Assembly: GCA_963825505.1 (NCBI GenBank)
Contig: CAWGTL010000024.1
Coordinates: 124,001-188,000 of the forward strand
Direction of reading: 5' to 3'
Source of the DNA: JBBQSN01 sp963825505
Lineage (GTDB): Bacteria; Actinomycetota; Actinomycetes; Actinomycetales; CAWJMD01
DNA length: 64,000 nt
Position numbers and translations under genes: made by a program. Numbering within the stretch: the first letter of the stretch is position 1; each line of letters starts with the position of its first letter. The notes under the pieces were generated by a model. It saw only the letters and a list, made by a program, of their open reading frames with translations. It made no database searches and was not told the origin of the DNA. Shown here piece after piece: positions 1 through 7,788 of the stretch.

Positions 1-249
1 GATCGTGGTGCCGGTGGCGAGGTGCCACCGCCCGGTGGCCTCGGCCAGCGCGATCTTGACCACGCACCCGATGACGGCCGCCCACAGCAGCGTGTAGCCG
101 AACTTCGACCCGGCGACCAGGGTGGCCACGAGGTCGCCGGCCCCCACGCCGGTGGCCGCGACCACCATCCCCGGGCCGACGTACCTGAGCGAGGCCTTGC
201 GCAGCCCGCCCTCGGACCGTGCTGACGTGGTGGTCACCTGGTCGGACAT
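1..249 (-). CDS. Nramp-family divalent metal transporter, N-terminal part (runs off window)
   Basis: Only the first 83 codons are present; the gene continues beyond base 1. The start is an ATG read from 249 downwards with a strong GAGGAGG ribosome site just upstream. The N-terminus carries the Nramp signature of the first membrane helix: GPGMVVAATGVGAGDL, followed by a second hydrophobic stretch (YTLLWAAVIGCVVKIALAEATGRW). Family members are proton-coupled importers of Mn2+, Fe2+ or other divalent metals in the plasma membrane. The canonical metal-binding Asp-Pro-Gly motif of helix 1 is not obvious here (GAGD instead), so this could be one of the divergent Nramp-related transporters with another substrate. 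Identification is by motif memory only. Confidence 0.8.
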   Translation of the reverse strand, partial: MSDQVTTTSARSEGGLRKASLRYVGPGMVVAATGVGAGDLVATLVAGSKFGYTLLWAAVIGCVVKIALAEATGRWHLATGTTI

Positions 250-397
250 GCGTCGGCCTCCTCGCGGACGGATCGGTGCCGCCTCACGGTAGTCCGGTTC
301 GTCCCGCCCTGCGCTCGTCGGCCGCCGGCTCGTCGCCTCCAGGACGCCGGTGGTGATCGGGTGGCGGCGGACGAGGGTTCTCGACCATCTCCGGAGG

Positions 398-414
398 TCG
401 AACAGGTGTACGAT
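398..414 (+). promoter_or_regulatory. LexA (SOS) box overlapping a -10 element
   Basis: TCGAACAGGTGTACGA (398-413) matches the Gram-positive/actinobacterial LexA operator TCGAAC-N4-GTTCGA with one mismatch in the right arm. The hexamer TACGAT (409-414) inside it has the form of a -10 box and ends 7 nt before GTG 421, so repressor and polymerase would compete. It sits directly in front of an AlkB-like gene, which makes SOS control sensible. That it lies upstream of 421 argues against the longer GTG 361 start. Confidence 0.6.
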
Positions 415-420
415 CCACCG

Positions 421-1071
421 GTGGGTGAGGTGATGACCTGGCAGGGCTCCCTGCTCGACCTCGAGGTCGAGCAGTCCGGTGCCGAGCAGGTGCCGCCGCT
501 GGCCGGCAGCGTCCGGCGCACGCTGCTGTCGCACGGCGCGTGGGTCGACGTCCTCCCGGGCTGGTTGCACGGCGCCGACGACCTGTTCGCCCGGCTGGTC
601 GAGCGCGTGCCCTGGTACGCCGAGCGGCGCGAGATGTACGACAAGGTGGTCGACGTGCCCCGGCTGCTCTGCTTCTACGGCGAGCGCGACCCCCTGCCCG
701 ACCCGGTGCTCGACGCCGTGAAGGCGACCCTCGACGACCACTACGCGCCGGAGCTCGGCGAGCCCTTCGCCACAGCCGGACTGTGCCTGTACCGCGACGG
801 CCGCGACTCGGTGGCCTGGCACGGCGACCGCATCGGCCGGTCCCGGACGCAGGACACGATGGTCGCGATCCTGTCGCTCGGCGCGCCGCGCTCGCTGCTG
901 CTGCGGCCGAACGGAGGTGGGGCGCCGGCACTGCGGCACAGCCTCGGGCACGGCGACCTGCTGGTGATGGGCGGTTCGTGCCAGCGCACGTGGGAGCACG
1001 CGGTGCCCAAGACGGCCAAGCCGGTCGGGCCGCGGATCAGCGTCCAGCTCCGCCCGCGCGGGGTGCGCTGA
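421..1071 (+). CDS. alkB: AlkB-like 2-oxoglutarate/Fe(II) dioxygenase (alkylated DNA repair)
   Basis: AlkB-type dioxygenases oxidatively remove methyl groups from N1-methyladenine and N3-methylcytosine in DNA or RNA, using Fe(II) and 2-oxoglutarate. From GTG 421 the protein has 216 residues. The iron ligands are visible: H134 and D136 in WHGDRIG and H193 in WEHAVPK; R205 in RISVQLRPR should bind 2-oxoglutarate. The N-terminal FYGERDP and Y(R)DGRDSVAWH blocks are typical of the family. GTG 421 was chosen because a -10 TACGAT ends 7 nt before it (leaderless) and a LexA-like box lies at 398-413; GTG 361 and ATG 433 are alternatives in frame. The stop TGA directly abuts the next start codon. SOS induction is an inference. 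Confidence 0.85.
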   Translation: MGEVMTWQGSLLDLEVEQSGAEQVPPLAGSVRRTLLSHGAWVDVLPGWLHGADDLFARLVERVPWYAERREMYDKVVDVPRLLCFYGERDPLPDPVLDAVKATLDDHYAPELGEPFATAGLCLYRDGRDSVAWHGDRIGRSRTQDTMVAILSLGAPRSLLLRPNGGGAPALRHSLGHGDLLVMGGSCQRTWEHAVPKTAKPVGPRISVQLRPRGVR

Positions 1072-1768
1072 GTGCGTCCGCGCGCCGGGGCGCTCGCCGC
1101 CGTCGCGGCGCTGCTGACGGGTTGCGCGTGGGACGGCTCCGAGCCCGACCCCGGCGGTCCGAGCACCCCCGTCCCGTCGTGCGTGGACGGCTGGACGGTC
1201 CTGCTCGACGACGGCGCTCGCACGCGCCGCGGCGTGGCGGATGGCCGGGCCCGGCTCGTTCGACCGTCAGGACGACGGCACCCTCGTGACCCGCGGCGGC
1301 CTCGGCCTGCTCTGGCACCCGGCGCTCCTGACCACCTACGAGCTCGAGGTCACCTGGCAGGTCGAGGGTGACGACAACTCCGGGCTGTTCGTCGGGTTCC
1401 CGGACCCCGGCGACGACCCGCAGGTCGCGGTGGAGGAGGGCCTGGAGGTGCAGATCGACGCCACCGACGAGCCGGACCGCACCACCGGCGCGCTCTACGG
1501 CGTCGCGGGTCCCGACACCGCTGCGCGCGACGCCGCGCTGAACCCGCCGGGGGAGTGGAACACCTTCACGGTCGTGGTCGAGGCCGATCGGGTGCGGGTC
1601 TCGCTGAACGGCGAGCACGTCCTCGACCACCGCGCGCAGGGTGGCCGCACGTGGGCGGTGCCGGGGCACGTGGGGCTGCAGAACCACGGCCCGGACGACT
1701 CGGTCCGGTTCAGCGACGTCCGGGTGCGGGCGCTGGATGCCGCCGAGGACGGGTGCGTCACCTCGTGA
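1072..1768 (+). pseudogene. Lipoprotein with DUF1080 (3-keto-disaccharide hydrolase-like) domain, frameshifted
   Basis: The N-terminus (GTG 1072) is a lipoprotein signal: basic start, hydrophobic stretch and lipobox LLTGC with the Cys at residue 18. It then reads CVDGWTVLLDDGA and leaves frame. The rest of the protein is in the next frame, reading LARAAAWRMAGPGSFDRQD and continuing to the stop at 1766-1768. WRMAGPGSF, TRGGLGLLW, DNSGLFVGFP, WNTFTV and GLQNHG are characteristic of the concanavalin-like DUF1080 domain, which binds or cleaves glucosides. The indel lies around 1213-1220 in a GC-rich run. Both halves are well conserved, so a sequencing error is as likely as a true pseudogene. It follows alkB with no gap. 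Confidence 0.7.
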
Positions 1769-1890
1769 CCGCACGTCGAGGACACCTCGCCCGGTCGGAC
1801 CCTGGTGGTGGCGCCCCGACGGTGCTGTGATGGGGGTGCGCCTCGGCGCCGTCGAGGCGAACGACACCTTTCGCGGACGGAGGAACGCTC

Positions 1891-2292
1891 ATGGGCTCGA
1901 GCGAGGTCGAGGTCGACGGGAAGCAGGACGGCGTCCAGGTGGTGCGCACCGTGGACGCCCCGGTGGCGCACGTCTGGCAGACGCTGATCAGCCGCAGCGG
2001 CGCGGAGGCCCTCCTCGGGCCCGGCGCCACCTTCGGCGGCAAGGGCGAGCCGTGGCACAGCGAAGAGGGCCCGAGCGGCGTCCTGCGCAGCTTCCACCCC
2101 CAGGAACAGCTCCGGCTCTCGTGGCACGAGACACCCGACGCCCCCGCGTCGCTGGTGGAGCTGGACCTCTCCGACGACGCCGGCTCGACCCGGCTCGACC
2201 TGCGGCACGACCGCATCGCCGGCGACGCCGACGGCTACGAGCAGCGCTGGCACGGTGCGCTCGACCGGCTCGACCAGGCGGTGCGTGCCTGA
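1891..2292 (+). CDS. SRPBCC (AHSA1/START-like) domain protein
   Basis: A 133-residue single-domain protein starting at ATG 1891 behind GGACGGAGGAACGC. The pattern VVRTVDAPVAHVWQTL (beta strand then helix), the central WHETPDAPASLVELDL and the C-terminal amphipathic helix GYEQRWHGALDRLDQAV match the SRPBCC/AHSA1 helix-grip fold, which encloses a hydrophobic ligand pocket. Family roles range from Hsp90-activator-like to polyketide or lipid binding, and no specific ligand can be read from the sequence. It is preceded by about 120 non-coding bases and followed by a convergent hydrolase gene 29 bases away. Confidence 0.75.
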   Translation: MGSSEVEVDGKQDGVQVVRTVDAPVAHVWQTLISRSGAEALLGPGATFGGKGEPWHSEEGPSGVLRSFHPQEQLRLSWHETPDAPASLVELDLSDDAGSTRLDLRHDRIAGDADGYEQRWHGALDRLDQAVRA

Positions 2293-2321
2293 CCCGCACC
2301 CCCGGCCCTCGCTGACGCCCG

Positions 2322-3215
2322 TCAGCGCAGGCTGCCCGGGGCCAGGTGCGACAGCACCCTGCCCCACAGCGGCAGCAGCACCAGGTGCCCTGCACCCGGC
2401 GCCATCTCGATGCGCGCGTCGGGCAGGGCGTCCTTCCACCAGCGCGCGTGCGCGGCGCCGACGACCCGGTCGGCGGAGCCGAACACCAGCAGCGCCTTCG
2501 CGTCGACGTCCTGCGGCTCGAAGCCCCACGGCTGCAGCCCGTAGCCGGCGATGTCCTGGGCCATGCCGACCGCGCCCTGCCGCACGCTGTCGGCCAGCAC
2601 GCCCTCGAGCCGCGCGCGGGCGCCGGCGTCGGCCAGGACCTCGGCGTCGGCCGGGCCGGCGCCGACCAGCGGGAGCAGGTCGTCGACGTCGCCGCGGGCC
2701 AGGCCCTCGAGCATCCCGGTGAGTGCGCCGTGCACCTCGTCGGCAGCCAGGCTGCGCATCGCCTCCAGCCCGGCGGCCTGGTCCTCCGGGATCCACGGGA
2801 CCTCCTCGTGCGGTGCGGGCGTCGCGACCACGGCGAGCCGGTCGACCAGACCGGGGTGGCGGGCCGCCAGCGCCGCGGCCACGCGGCCGCCCGCTGACCA
2901 GCCGACCGCGCCGACCGGGCCGCGCAGCCCGAGGTGCTCGAGCGCCGCGGCGACGTCGTCGGCCGCGTCACCCACGGTCGACCAGGAGCCCGCGGGCACC
3001 GGGTCGCTGCCGCCGTAGCCGGGCCGGTCGACCGCGACCAGCGTGAGGTCGCGACGGGCGGTCTCCTGCGGATCGGGGTCGAGCAGGCCCGAGCCCGGGG
3101 CGGCGTGGCACAGCACCACCGTGCGGGCGTCCTGCGAGCCGCGGGCGAGCACGTGCACGGCGACGGCACGGCCGTCGCGGTCGAGGGTCAGCGTCTCCTG
3201 CGTGTTCGTCGTCAT
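2322..3215 (-). CDS. Alpha/beta-fold hydrolase
   Basis: A 297-residue hydrolase. The nucleophile elbow GWSAGG carries the catalytic Ser, the motif DRPGYGGSDP follows strand 4, and the late PGAGHLVLL block holds the catalytic His; LLVFGSADRVVG supplies the acidic residue. This is the AB-hydrolase-1 layout (esterase, lipase or C-C hydrolase); the substrate is unknown. The ATG at 3215 has GGAGGATGAGG upstream. It is divergent from a WYL regulator, and the 60-base gap between the two starts holds an inverted repeat, so the regulator may control this gene. Confidence 0.8.
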   Translation of the reverse strand: MTTNTQETLTLDRDGRAVAVHVLARGSQDARTVVLCHAAPGSGLLDPDPQETARRDLTLVAVDRPGYGGSDPVPAGSWSTVGDAADDVAAALEHLGLRGPVGAVGWSAGGRVAAALAARHPGLVDRLAVVATPAPHEEVPWIPEDQAAGLEAMRSLAADEVHGALTGMLEGLARGDVDDLLPLVGAGPADAEVLADAGARARLEGVLADSVRQGAVGMAQDIAGYGLQPWGFEPQDVDAKALLVFGSADRVVGAAHARWWKDALPDARIEMAPGAGHLVLLPLWGRVLSHLAPGSLR

Positions 3216-3250
3216 GCCCTCATCCTCCCTGGCGCTCGTGGCACCGTCAT

Positions 3251-3269
3251 GTCACCATTTTCGGGTGAC
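3251..3269. promoter_or_regulatory. Inverted repeat, candidate operator of the WYL regulator
   Basis: GTCACC-ATTTTCG-GGTGAC is a perfect 6-bp dyad with a 7-bp AT-rich spacer, lying between the divergent starts at 3215 and 3276. The position fits an operator shared by the hydrolase and regulator genes. The protein that binds it is inferred from position only. Confidence 0.5.
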
Positions 3270-3275
3270 GTCACG

Positions 3276-3971
3276 ATGAACCGCACCGACCGCCTCTACG
3301 CGATCGTCGAGCAGCTCCGGGGCGCCGGCGCGGCCGGCCGCACCGCGGAGCAGCTGGCCGCGCGGTTCGAGGTCTCGACCCGGACGGTCAAGCGCGACGT
3401 CGGCGCGCTGCAGCAGGCGGGCTCGTTGATCTGGGCGCAGCCGGGGCCGGGCGGCGGCTACGTCCTCGACGACGCCGTCACCCTCCCACCGGTGAACATC
3501 ACCGCGGCGGAGGCGGTCGCGCTGGCGGTCGCGCTGTCGGCCGTCCCCGACCTCCCCTACGCCACGGACGGGCGGGCCGCGCTCGCCAAGGTGCTGGCCG
3601 TGATGCCGCAGGCCGAGCGCCGGCGTGCGCGCGACATCGCCTCCCGGGTGTGGACCCGCGGTGCCGGTCGTCGGCGCCCGCGCACCGCCCGCACGGTGGA
3701 GGAGGCGCTGAGGCGCGGCGTGGTGCTGGCCATCCGGTTCGTCGACGCCACCGGCGCCACCACCCGCCGCGAGGTCGAGCCCGTCGTGCTGGCCCTCACC
3801 GGTGGGCACTGGCACCTGGCCGCCTGGTGCCGGCTGCGCCAGGACTACCGCTGGTTCCGCACCGACCGGATCAGCGCCGCGCACCTGACCACCGAGCCGA
3901 GCCCGCGGCACGACGTCGGCGCCCTCGGGACGCCGCCCGACGACGCCGCGGCCGTCGGCCTGGACGGCTGA
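3276..3971 (+). CDS. YafY-like HTH/WYL-domain transcriptional regulator
   Basis: 231 residues from ATG 3276 (MNRTDRLYAIVEQL). The N-terminus is a DeoR-type winged helix: RTAEQLAARFEVSTRTVKRDVGAL is the HTH, followed by GPGGGYVLD. The middle ends in VEPVVLALTGGHWHLAAWC, and the C-terminus has RWFRTDRI, both typical of the WYL ligand-binding domain. WYL regulators usually sense nucleic-acid or small-molecule ligands. An in-frame ATG at 3249 is possible, but it would put the operator dyad inside the gene. Divergent from the hydrolase, and probably autoregulatory. Confidence 0.85.
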   Translation: MNRTDRLYAIVEQLRGAGAAGRTAEQLAARFEVSTRTVKRDVGALQQAGSLIWAQPGPGGGYVLDDAVTLPPVNITAAEAVALAVALSAVPDLPYATDGRAALAKVLAVMPQAERRRARDIASRVWTRGAGRRRPRTARTVEEALRRGVVLAIRFVDATGATTRREVEPVVLALTGGHWHLAAWCRLRQDYRWFRTDRISAAHLTTEPSPRHDVGALGTPPDDAAAVGLDG

Positions 3972-4008
3972 GGACAGGACCCGGCGCTCGGGAGAGGACC
4001 GCACGACG

Positions 4009-4343
4009 GTGGCGCACCGCGACCACGTCACCACCTGGTGGTCGGAGGTGATAGGCGGCCCGGCGGAGTACACCGAGCGGCTCGGCGGGTACGAGCGGAT
4101 GATCGCCCACCACCGCGACCTGGCGATCACGGCCGAGCAGCGGCTGCGGTTCGTCACCCTGCTGAGCGCGGCCGCCGACACCGCCGGACTGCCGGACGAC
4201 CCCGAGTGCCGGGCCGCCCTGATGGGCTACGCGGAGGGGGGAACCCGCCTGGCGGTGGAGAACTCGGCCCCGGGCGCGCCGCCGCCGCCGCACGCACCGG
4301 TACCGCGCTGGGGCTGGGCGTGGCCCCGCCGTACCGGCCCTGA
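4009..4343 (+). pseudogene. Truncated-haemoglobin-like protein lacking its N-terminus and frameshifted at the C-terminus
   Basis: From GTG 4009 the reading is AHRDHVTTWWSEVIGGPAEY and ends in APVPRWGW. This matches helices E to H of group II-like truncated globins, including the proximal His in the IAHHRDLAI region. The usual first 50-60 residues (helices A-C with Tyr B10) are absent; the upstream frame contains only WYL-gene shadow and filler. Near 4312-4319 the frame is lost: PRWGW should continue GVAPPYRP-stop, which is found one frame over, ending at 4343. One missing G explains this. The 3' indel may be a sequencing error; the missing 5' part looks like a real deletion. Confidence 0.6.
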
Positions 4344-4381
4344 CCCGCCGACCCGGGCACGAGCGCCGCACGAGCGCGGGC

Positions 4382-6031
4382 TCAGGCGGTGGCGGCCGCC
4401 GCGGCCCGCCCGGCCACGCGGCCGGAGAAGAGGCAGCCGCCGAGGAACGTGCCCTCGAGCGAGCGGTACCCGTGCATGCCCCCGCCCCCGAACCCGGCCA
4501 CCTCGCCCGCGGCGTACAGCCCCGGCAGCGGCTGGCCGTCCGTGCCGAGGACGCGCGCGTCGAGGTCGGTGTGCAGGCCGCCGAGGGTCTTGCGGGTGAT
4601 GACGTGCAGCCGCACCGCGATCAGCGGACCGGCGGCCGGGTCGAGGATCCTGTGCGGCCTGGCCACGCGGATCAGCCTGTCCCCGCGGTAGGCCCTCGCG
4701 CTGCGCAGCGCGGCGATCTGCAGGTCCTTGGTGAAGGCGTTGTCGATCTCGCGGTCGCGGGCGACGACCTCCTTCTCGACCTGTGCGAGGTCGAGCGGCG
4801 CGTGCGGCGTCAGCCGGTTCATGCCCTCGACCAGCTCGGCGAGGGTGCCGGCGACGACGAAGTCGGCCCCGTTGCGCTTGAACGCCTCCACCGGGGGCGG
4901 CGCGCCGGGGCGCACCCGCTGCAGCACCTTGCCGACGTCCTTGCCGGTGAGGTCGGGGTTCTGCTCCGAGCCGGAGAGCGCGAACTCCTTCTCGATGATC
5001 TTCTGCGTCAGGACGAACCAGGAGTGGTCGAACCCGGTGCGGCGCAGGTGGTCCAGCGTCCCGAGGGTGTCGAAACCGGGGAACAGCGGCACCGGCAGGC
5101 GGCGTCCGGCGCCGTCGAGCCACAGCGACGACGGGCCGGGCAGGATCCGGATCCCGTGACCAGGCCACACCGGGTCCCAGTTCTCGATGCCCTCGACGTA
5201 GTGCCACATCCGGTCCGGGTTGATCACCGCGCCGCCGGCGCGCTGGGTGATGCCGATCATCCGGCCGTCGACGTGCGCCGGCACGCCGGTGAGCATCCGC
5301 TCCGGCGGCCTGCCGAGGCGCTCGGGCCACGCCGCCCGCACCAGCTCGTGGTCGCCCCCGATCCCGCCCGACGTGACCACCACGGCCTGGGCCGAGAGCT
5401 CGAACTCGCCTGCGGCGGCACGGCTCGACGGCACACCGCGCGGCGACGCGTCCGGCTCGAGCACCGTGCCGCGCACCCCGGTGACCGTGCCGTCGGTGAC
5501 CACCAGGTCGTCGACCCGGTGCCGGAACCGCGCCTCGACCCGCCCGGACGCCAGGTGCGCGCGCACCCGCCGCTCGAACGGCGCGACGACGCCGGGGCCG
5601 GTGCCCCACGTGATGTGGAACCGCGGCACCGAGTTGCCCGGGCCGGTGGCGGTGTACCCGCCGCGCTCGGCCCAGCCCACCACCGGGAACAGCCGAAGGC
5701 CCTGCTCGCGCAGCCACGACCGCTTCTCGCCGGCCGCGAAGTCGACGTACGCCCGGGCCCACCGCCGCGGCCAGAGGTCCTCCGCGCGGTCGAACCCCGC
5801 TGTGCCCTCCCAGTCCTGCCAGGCCAGCTCGGCGGAGTCCTTGATCCCCATCCGGCGCTGCTCGGGCGAGTCGACGAGGAACAACCCCCCGAACGACCAC
5901 CACGCCTGCCCGCCGAGGTCGGCCTCGCCCTCCTGGTCGAGCAGCAGCACCCGGCGGCCGGCGTCGGCGGCCTCGGCTGCGGCGACCAGTCCGGCGAGGC
6001 CGGCTCCCACCACGACGACGTCGGCGTCCAT
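4382..6031 (-). CDS. FAD-binding dehydrogenase of the 3-ketosteroid dehydrogenase / fumarate reductase family
   Basis: 549 residues. The N-terminus is a Rossmann FAD-binding fold with GAGLAG at 9-14 and the adenine-ribose acidic residue in LLLDQE; the C-terminal GLYAAGEVAGFGGGGMHGYRSLEG closes the FAD site. GGQAWWSFGGLFLVDSPEQRRMGIKDS is a hallmark of the large actinobacterial 'FAD-binding dehydrogenase' group related to KsdD and to mycobacterial Rv0785. The reaction is probably dehydrogenation of a C-C bond of a steroid or lipid-like substrate; the substrate is not identifiable. The ATG at 6031 is 8 nt after TAGGGT on the minus strand, so the transcript is probably leaderless, from a palindrome shared with the divergent gene at 6055. 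Confidence 0.85.
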   Translation of the reverse strand: MDADVVVVGAGLAGLVAAAEAADAGRRVLLLDQEGEADLGGQAWWSFGGLFLVDSPEQRRMGIKDSAELAWQDWEGTAGFDRAEDLWPRRWARAYVDFAAGEKRSWLREQGLRLFPVVGWAERGGYTATGPGNSVPRFHITWGTGPGVVAPFERRVRAHLASGRVEARFRHRVDDLVVTDGTVTGVRGTVLEPDASPRGVPSSRAAAGEFELSAQAVVVTSGGIGGDHELVRAAWPERLGRPPERMLTGVPAHVDGRMIGITQRAGGAVINPDRMWHYVEGIENWDPVWPGHGIRILPGPSSLWLDGAGRRLPVPLFPGFDTLGTLDHLRRTGFDHSWFVLTQKIIEKEFALSGSEQNPDLTGKDVGKVLQRVRPGAPPPVEAFKRNGADFVVAGTLAELVEGMNRLTPHAPLDLAQVEKEVVARDREIDNAFTKDLQIAALRSARAYRGDRLIRVARPHRILDPAAGPLIAVRLHVITRKTLGGLHTDLDARVLGTDGQPLPGLYAAGEVAGFGGGGMHGYRSLEGTFLGGCLFSGRVAGRAAAAATA

Positions 6032-6038
6032 GCCCGCG

Positions 6039-6048
6039 ACCCTAGGGT
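6039..6048. promoter_or_regulatory. Palindromic divergent -10 element ACCCTAGGGT
   Basis: A 10-bp perfect palindrome supplies TAGGGT on both strands. On the plus strand it ends at 6048, 7 nt before ATG 6055; on the minus strand it ends at 6039, 8 nt before ATG 6031. Both spacings match the leaderless pattern seen throughout this window, so one element may start both transcripts in a mutually exclusive way. Confidence 0.55.
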
Positions 6049-6054
6049 GCCGTG

Positions 6055-6618
6055 ATGGCGACGGGACCGAGGGTCGTGATGTGGCAGCGGGTCGAGCCGG
6101 GAGCCGGGCACAGCCTGGCGCGGCTGGAGCGCACCGCCGACGGGTGGCGGGCGCACGGCAGCGAGGTGCTGCGGGACGACGGCCCGCCGGTCGCGTGCTC
6201 GTTCGTCGTCGACCTGGATCACGGGTGGACGACCCGTGCGGTCCAGGTCGACGCCGTCGGCGAGCACGTCCGCTCCGTGCGGCTCGAGGCCGACGAGGGG
6301 CGCCGCTGGTGGCAGGACGGCGCGCGCCGTCCCGACCTCGACGGCTGCGTCGACGTCGACGTGGCAGCCACGCCGCTGACGAACACCTTCCCGGTATGCC
6401 GGCTGGCCGACCTGCCCGTCGGCGAGGAGCGCACGGCCGGCGTCGCGTGGGTGGAGGTGCCGTCGCTGCGGGTGCAGCGGGTCGACCAGACCTATCGCCG
6501 CCTCGGGGCGCTCGAGTGGGAGTACAGCGACCCGCTGCACGGCGCGTTCCGCATCGCCGTGGACGACGACGGGTTGGTCGTCGACTACGAGGGCCTCGCC
6601 ACCCGGGTGGCCGGCTGA
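6055..6618 (+). CDS. Putative glycolipid-binding domain protein (PF06475-like)
   Basis: 187 residues starting at ATG 6055; GTG 6052 is the in-frame alternative. The sequence VVMWQRVEPGAGHSLARLER, the FVVDLDHGWTTRAVQVD block, LDGCVDVDVAATPLTNTFPV and QTYRRL match the family annotated as putative glycolipid-binding, a lipocalin-like beta-barrel fold whose function is unproven. No signal peptide or membrane helix is visible, so it should be cytoplasmic. Divergent from the FAD dehydrogenase with only 23 bases between starts. Confidence 0.75.
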   Translation: MATGPRVVMWQRVEPGAGHSLARLERTADGWRAHGSEVLRDDGPPVACSFVVDLDHGWTTRAVQVDAVGEHVRSVRLEADEGRRWWQDGARRPDLDGCVDVDVAATPLTNTFPVCRLADLPVGEERTAGVAWVEVPSLRVQRVDQTYRRLGALEWEYSDPLHGAFRIAVDDDGLVVDYEGLATRVAG

Positions 6619-6619
6619 C

Positions 6620-6929
6620 TCAGCCGTCCGACCCGGCGTAGGTGCCGAAGCTCCGGAGGTTGCCCTCGTCGTCGGCGACGGTGAAACCCCTTGAACCGTC
6701 GTCGGTGTCCTCCATCTCGCGGACGAACCTCGCGCCGAGGTCGACGGCCCGGGCGTTCACCGCGTCCGGGTCCTTGGTCACGACGTACGCCACGCCCGCC
6801 CCGGTCGGACCGCTGAACTCGTCGCCGCCGGCGCTGTGCACCACCACCCGACCACCCTCGGGCCAGCGCATCTCGCTGTGCTGCAGCGTAGGTGAGACCC
6901 GGCCAGACGTTCCGGTCCTCGTTGTCCAT
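6620..6929 (-). pseudogene. VOC-family (glyoxalase-like) protein with internal deletion and frameshift
   Basis: The start reads MDNEDRNVWPGLTY, a standard VOC opening, and the end reads HSEMRWPEGGRVVVHSAGG...GFTVADDEGNLRSFGTY in another frame. The join falls near 6868-6890. About 25-30 residues normally between these blocks (first beta-alpha unit with the FGF motif) are missing, so this is a deletion plus frame change rather than a single-base error. VOC proteins are dimeric metalloenzymes or antibiotic-binding proteins; this copy is probably non-functional. It lies 4 bases downstream of the AraC regulator, probably in one transcript. Confidence 0.65.
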
Positions 6930-6933
6930 CCGG

Positions 6934-7755
6934 TCAGCGTCTCGCCGCCGGATGACCGTCGTCCTGGACGAATGCGAGGTCGTCGTCACGGGCCCACCGG
7001 GTGGGGGTGGTGCCGGACAGGTCGCGCCACTCGCGTGACAGGTGCGCCTGGTCGGCGTAGCCGCACCGTGCCGCGACCTCGGCGAGCGGGACGCCCCCGC
7101 GCTGCACCATCGACGCCGACCGGGAGAACCGGGCCACCCTGGCCGCGGTCTTGACCCCGATCCCGTACTCGGCCCGGAACTGCTCGCCGAGGTGCCGTGT
7201 CGACCAGCCGACGGCATCGGCCACCGCGCGCACCGGCACCCGTCCGTGCGACCCGGTGACCTGCTCCCAGGCGTGCTCGACCTCGACCCGGGCGGTGCGG
7301 TGCGGGTCCAGGCGGCGAGCCAGGGCGGCGAGCACGACGGCGACGCGGCCGGGCCAGGTCTGCAGCCGCTCGGCGACGTCGGCGACGTGGCGGTCGGCGG
7401 GGGAGAGCAGCTCGCCGAGGTCGACGACGTCGTGCACGAGCTCGGCGGCGGGGCACCCGAGCAGCGCCCTGGCCCCGGCGGGCGTGAGGTCGAGCTGCAC
7501 CCCGTGCTGGTTGCCGTCGTGGTGGATCGCCGCGGCGCCGGTGTGCAGGCCGGCCACGAGGGCGGAGTGGGCCCTCGGCTCCTGCCCGCGAGCCGCCACG
7601 ACGACCGGGTCGCCCAGCGCGACCACCACGGTGAGCGCCGTCGAGGGCATGCCCACGTGGATCCCCGGCTCCAGCCCCGTGACGCGGTACCCGCAGACCC
7701 GGCTCACGTACGGCGCGAGCCCGGCCGGCGGTGCGGCCGTGTACCAGTCCTGCAC
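6934..7755 (-). CDS. AraC-family transcriptional regulator
   Basis: 273 residues. The C-terminal third has the double HTH of AraC/XylS: VRAVADAVGWSTRHLGEQF, then GGVPLAEVAARCGYADQAHLSREWRDLSGTTPTRW. The N-terminal part (HVGMPSTALTVVVALGDPV, GVQLDLTPAGARALLG) resembles the DUF6597-type sensor domain common in Actinobacteria, so an effector is bound there. The start is GTG 7755, with TAGCGT (7768-7763, minus strand) as a -10 box 8 nt upstream, hence leaderless. The downstream VOC remnant is the likely former target or partner. Confidence 0.85.
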   Translation of the reverse strand: MQDWYTAAPPAGLAPYVSRVCGYRVTGLEPGIHVGMPSTALTVVVALGDPVVVAARGQEPRAHSALVAGLHTGAAAIHHDGNQHGVQLDLTPAGARALLGCPAAELVHDVVDLGELLSPADRHVADVAERLQTWPGRVAVVLAALARRLDPHRTARVEVEHAWEQVTGSHGRVPVRAVADAVGWSTRHLGEQFRAEYGIGVKTAARVARFSRSASMVQRGGVPLAEVAARCGYADQAHLSREWRDLSGTTPTRWARDDDLAFVQDDGHPAARR

Positions 7756-7788
7756 CGTCGTGACGCTACTCCCGGAGCGGGACCGACG

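Noticed and set aside
361..420. Longer AlkB N-terminus from GTG 361
   Set aside because: It would place the LexA-like box and the -10 element inside the gene, and the extra residues show no family similarity.
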